From assembly GCA_016782865.1 (NCBI GenBank), contig JADHXR010000012.1, positions 1-64,000 on the forward strand: 64,000 nt of DNA. Reading direction: 5' to 3'. How positions within the stretch are numbered: position 1 is the stretch's first letter; each line of letters starts with the position of its first letter. The notes under the pieces were generated by a model. That model saw only the letters and a program-made list of their open reading frames with translations. It had not been told where the DNA came from and did not search any database. Shown one piece after another: positions 62,172-64,000 of this stretch. The translations under genes and the position numbers were made by a program. The DNA comes from Phycisphaerae bacterium (GTDB lineage Bacteria > Planctomycetota > Phycisphaerae > Sedimentisphaerales > Anaerobacaceae).

Positions 62172-63758
62172 TCAATCCTTCACTGTCTGTTCGCTCCTGG
62201 GACGTACGGGTCGCGAAGTGCTCAGGTCTCGGACTCTCGGCTCCGAACCGGTTTTCAGCCGCTGCGACTGCGTCCGCTCATCCATAACACGGTCGACAAT
62301 TCCGTCAGGATCAATGCCCTGAGAACCAACCAGTGTATTGACGTGAACAATCTTGCAGGCGGTATCGCCGCAGGCGCTCCACCGCTGAACAAATCGCGGA
62401 TTGTTCGAGCCGGCAAATATGGTGATGGTGGGAACGGCCAGCGCTGCAGCTATATGCTGACACGCAGAATCGTACCCGATGAACTCGTCGCTCACGCTTA
62501 TCAACGCCGATATCTCTCCGATCGTACATTCCACAGCCAAAATACCATGGGCAAATCCGACCGGTTCCGGGCACCCTGAGGCTGCGTGGCGAACCTGATG
62601 CCCTTCGCTCATCAGTTGCTCGGTGATTTTCTGTGAATTCGCCGCCTCTTCGGCGCCGAAGCCCTTATCCAAAACAACAACAGTATCAGGCTCTTTCAGA
62701 AGCTCGCAGATCAGCTTCTTCTCGAAAGCAAGGCTCAGTCTTTTTCGCGGATTTCCACCCACACCAAAGTTGACAGTGGTAATCCTTCGGCAGCCGCTGC
62801 GCAGCAACGACTCTTTCAATTTCATGGCCCGAACCAACACGCCCGGCTCCTGCCAGACCCGCGGATAGCAGAAATCGGACGGGCCAAAGACTTTGTCCAT
62901 CCATCTGTTGGCAAGTTCTGCCATACAGGAACTGTCTGCGGAAGGCAGGCTACTGTGACTGTTGAAATACAGGTAATCTTCCCCTTCAATCAGGGGAAGA
63001 ATGCCCAGTTGTGAGATGCGAGAATCGGGATCGACCAGCAATGTCGTGTTTGACCGGCCGGTTGCCGTTTCTTCGGCCAGAACATCCAAAACGCTCCGCC
63101 AGCTTGCAAGACGTTCGAGCAGGCCGCCCCGGCGTTCATATCTGAGTTCTCGTATCCGAAGGCGCGGATTTCCTCCAAATATCTCTTTGAGTTTCAGACT
63201 GCCCATAATGATGATTTGGGCTTCGGGAAATATCCTTGCCAGACGCTGGACAATAACACTGACAATCGCCACGTCCGCTCCGACGGTTATTCGCGACAAT
63301 ATGAAAATCTTCCGCACCGCATTGTCCCGGACGTCAAAGGAGCGAATCCGGGTGTGAATCCCGCAGGCCCGCTTCATGATATCGTCTGCCGAGACAAGAT
63401 GAAATCTGTTCAGGTGTTTATTGAGTTCGCTGCCGGCCGGAAGATCGCGACAATACGACACTACTTGAGCCATCAATCGAGCGTATATCTCAAATTGAAA
63501 ATCCTCGTAGTCATCGCATAGTGCTTCGACAATAGAGCTGAAAAATATGGATGAGACCACGCCATTGGACCGGGCTTTCTCAAAAGAGGTTGCCATCTCG
63601 CAGAGCAGGTCAATATAGCCCTTTTCGTAATGCCCATCCTGGTAGTAATGATCCATAAAAGAATCTGCTACCCGCCTTGCCAATTCGGACAACGCGTGTT
63701 TGTCGGCAGTAGCGATTCTGAGGGCAATCCATTTATCTCTGTAGTACGACGGTTTCAT
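62172..63758 (-). CDS. glycosyltransferase family 9-like (heptosyltransferase-type) protein
   Basis: AGGAG lies before the ATG. The 528-residue protein has an N-terminal helical part (residues 1-150) not seen in LPS heptosyltransferases, then a GT-B fold that matches family 9: FILSRITVGADVAIVSVIVQ as the first strand-loop, and the donor-site region EFIGYDSACQHIAAALAVPT followed by ITIFAGSNNPRFVQRW. The usual D/G pattern near the sugar-nucleotide pocket is altered (GYDSACQH). It overlaps the end of the next glycosyltransferase by 26 bases, so they are translationally coupled. Probably transfers a sugar onto a surface glycan. The last residues (SEPRVRDLSTSRPVRPRSEQ) look like non-conserved tail. 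Confidence 0.75.
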   Translation of the reverse strand: MKPSYYRDKWIALRIATADKHALSELARRVADSFMDHYYQDGHYEKGYIDLLCEMATSFEKARSNGVVSSIFFSSIVEALCDDYEDFQFEIYARLMAQVVSYCRDLPAGSELNKHLNRFHLVSADDIMKRACGIHTRIRSFDVRDNAVRKIFILSRITVGADVAIVSVIVQRLARIFPEAQIIIMGSLKLKEIFGGNPRLRIRELRYERRGGLLERLASWRSVLDVLAEETATGRSNTTLLVDPDSRISQLGILPLIEGEDYLYFNSHSSLPSADSSCMAELANRWMDKVFGPSDFCYPRVWQEPGVLVRAMKLKESLLRSGCRRITTVNFGVGGNPRKRLSLAFEKKLICELLKEPDTVVVLDKGFGAEEAANSQKITEQLMSEGHQVRHAASGCPEPVGFAHGILAVECTIGEISALISVSDEFIGYDSACQHIAAALAVPTITIFAGSNNPRFVQRWSACGDTACKIVHVNTLVGSQGIDPDGIVDRVMDERTQSQRLKTGSEPRVRDLSTSRPVRPRSEQTVKD

Positions 63759-64000
63759 GTTGCTCCTGATCTTCCAACAACTTTCTCCCCGCCTCGAAGA
63801 CCATCTCGGGGGTAATATCTTTCATACAGCGGTGATCGGTAGGACAGACCTTCTTGTGGCAGGGCGAACAATCCAATTCCTTTCGAATCACGGTCGTTCT
63901 TTCCAGATTTGCACAAGTGTACCGAGGATCCGTCGGGCCCATGATCACTACCACCGGAACGTGGAAGGCAACCGCATAGTGCCGCGGGCCGGTGTCGTTG
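63733..64000 (-). CDS. glycosyltransferase family 9 (heptosyltransferase), partial
   Basis: Only the last 88 codons are inside the window. They read NDTGPRHYAVAFHVPVVVIM and then GPTDPRYTCANLERTT, the C-terminal donor-binding region of ADP-heptose:LPS heptosyltransferases, with a CSPCHKKVCPTDHRCM segment typical of the family. The gene continues beyond 64000. It is upstream of and overlaps the other GT9-like gene. Confidence 0.85.
   Translation of the reverse strand, partial: NDTGPRHYAVAFHVPVVVIMGPTDPRYTCANLERTTVIRKELDCSPCHKKVCPTDHRCMKDITPEMVFEAGRKLLEDQEQHETVVLQR

Overview
The window looks like a chromosomal contig from a Planctomycetota bacterium, most likely of the Phycisphaerae/Sedimentisphaerales type. 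This is inferred from gene content only: two pseudopilin-like proteins with the GFTLVELLVVIAIIALL-type leader, large exported proteins built from LamG, FG-GAP, DUF11 and carboxypeptidase-regulatory modules, a BlaI/M56-peptidase pair, lipoproteins, and a class II xylose isomerase with xylulokinase. The genetic code is standard; TGA is used as a normal stop by several clearly intact genes. No rRNA, tRNA, CRISPR array or intact insertion sequence was seen.

Region 1 (1-16.2 kb, all minus strand) is an accessory block. A BlaI-type repressor, with two dyad operators over its own promoter, is followed by a 2208-residue protein that joins an M56 (BlaR1-like) membrane metallopeptidase to LolA-like, secretin-like, carboxypeptidase-regulatory and pseudopilin-tail-like parts. 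Downstream on the same strand, past an IS110 remnant, lie LolA-like and carboxypeptidase-regulatory proteins that both end in a thioredoxin-like domain with an unusual QRPSRxC active site, a tiny secreted ORF, a lipoprotein gene with an in-frame TGA, a second LolA-like protein and a truncated exported protein.

Region 2 (16.2-27 kb) is a patchwork. It holds a truncated sigma factor fused back to back with an RHS-repeat fragment, short-period tandem repeats, an HtrA-like protease without PDZ domains, thiC under a TPP riboswitch with a visible terminator, an FAD-dependent oxidoreductase, two pseudopilins and an FG-GAP protein. The most unusual locus is here: a pseudopilin whose C-terminal third is a Hint (hedgehog/intein) domain, transcribed from a good sigma-70 promoter through a roughly 520-nt leader that contains two diverged copies of a structured element.

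Region 3 (27-49.5 kb) is mostly housekeeping: aconitase, SGNH hydrolase, LOG-family protein, an unknown exported protein and hisD on the plus strand; gltX, a PfkB kinase, thpR, recA and alaS on the minus strand; a large LamG protein with its own leader; queA; and an ABC exporter whose ATPase gene is frameshifted.

Region 4 (49.5-64 kb) has two acyltransferases, xylB-xylA, a PEGA-like lipoprotein, a DUF11 lipoprotein, a class V aminotransferase with a DUF1015 protein, and a surface-glycan-like group (B12-binding radical SAM protein and two family 9 glycosyltransferases, the last cut by the window end). Interspersed hairpin repeats are scattered through the window, and one of them appears to have been absorbed in frame into gltX.
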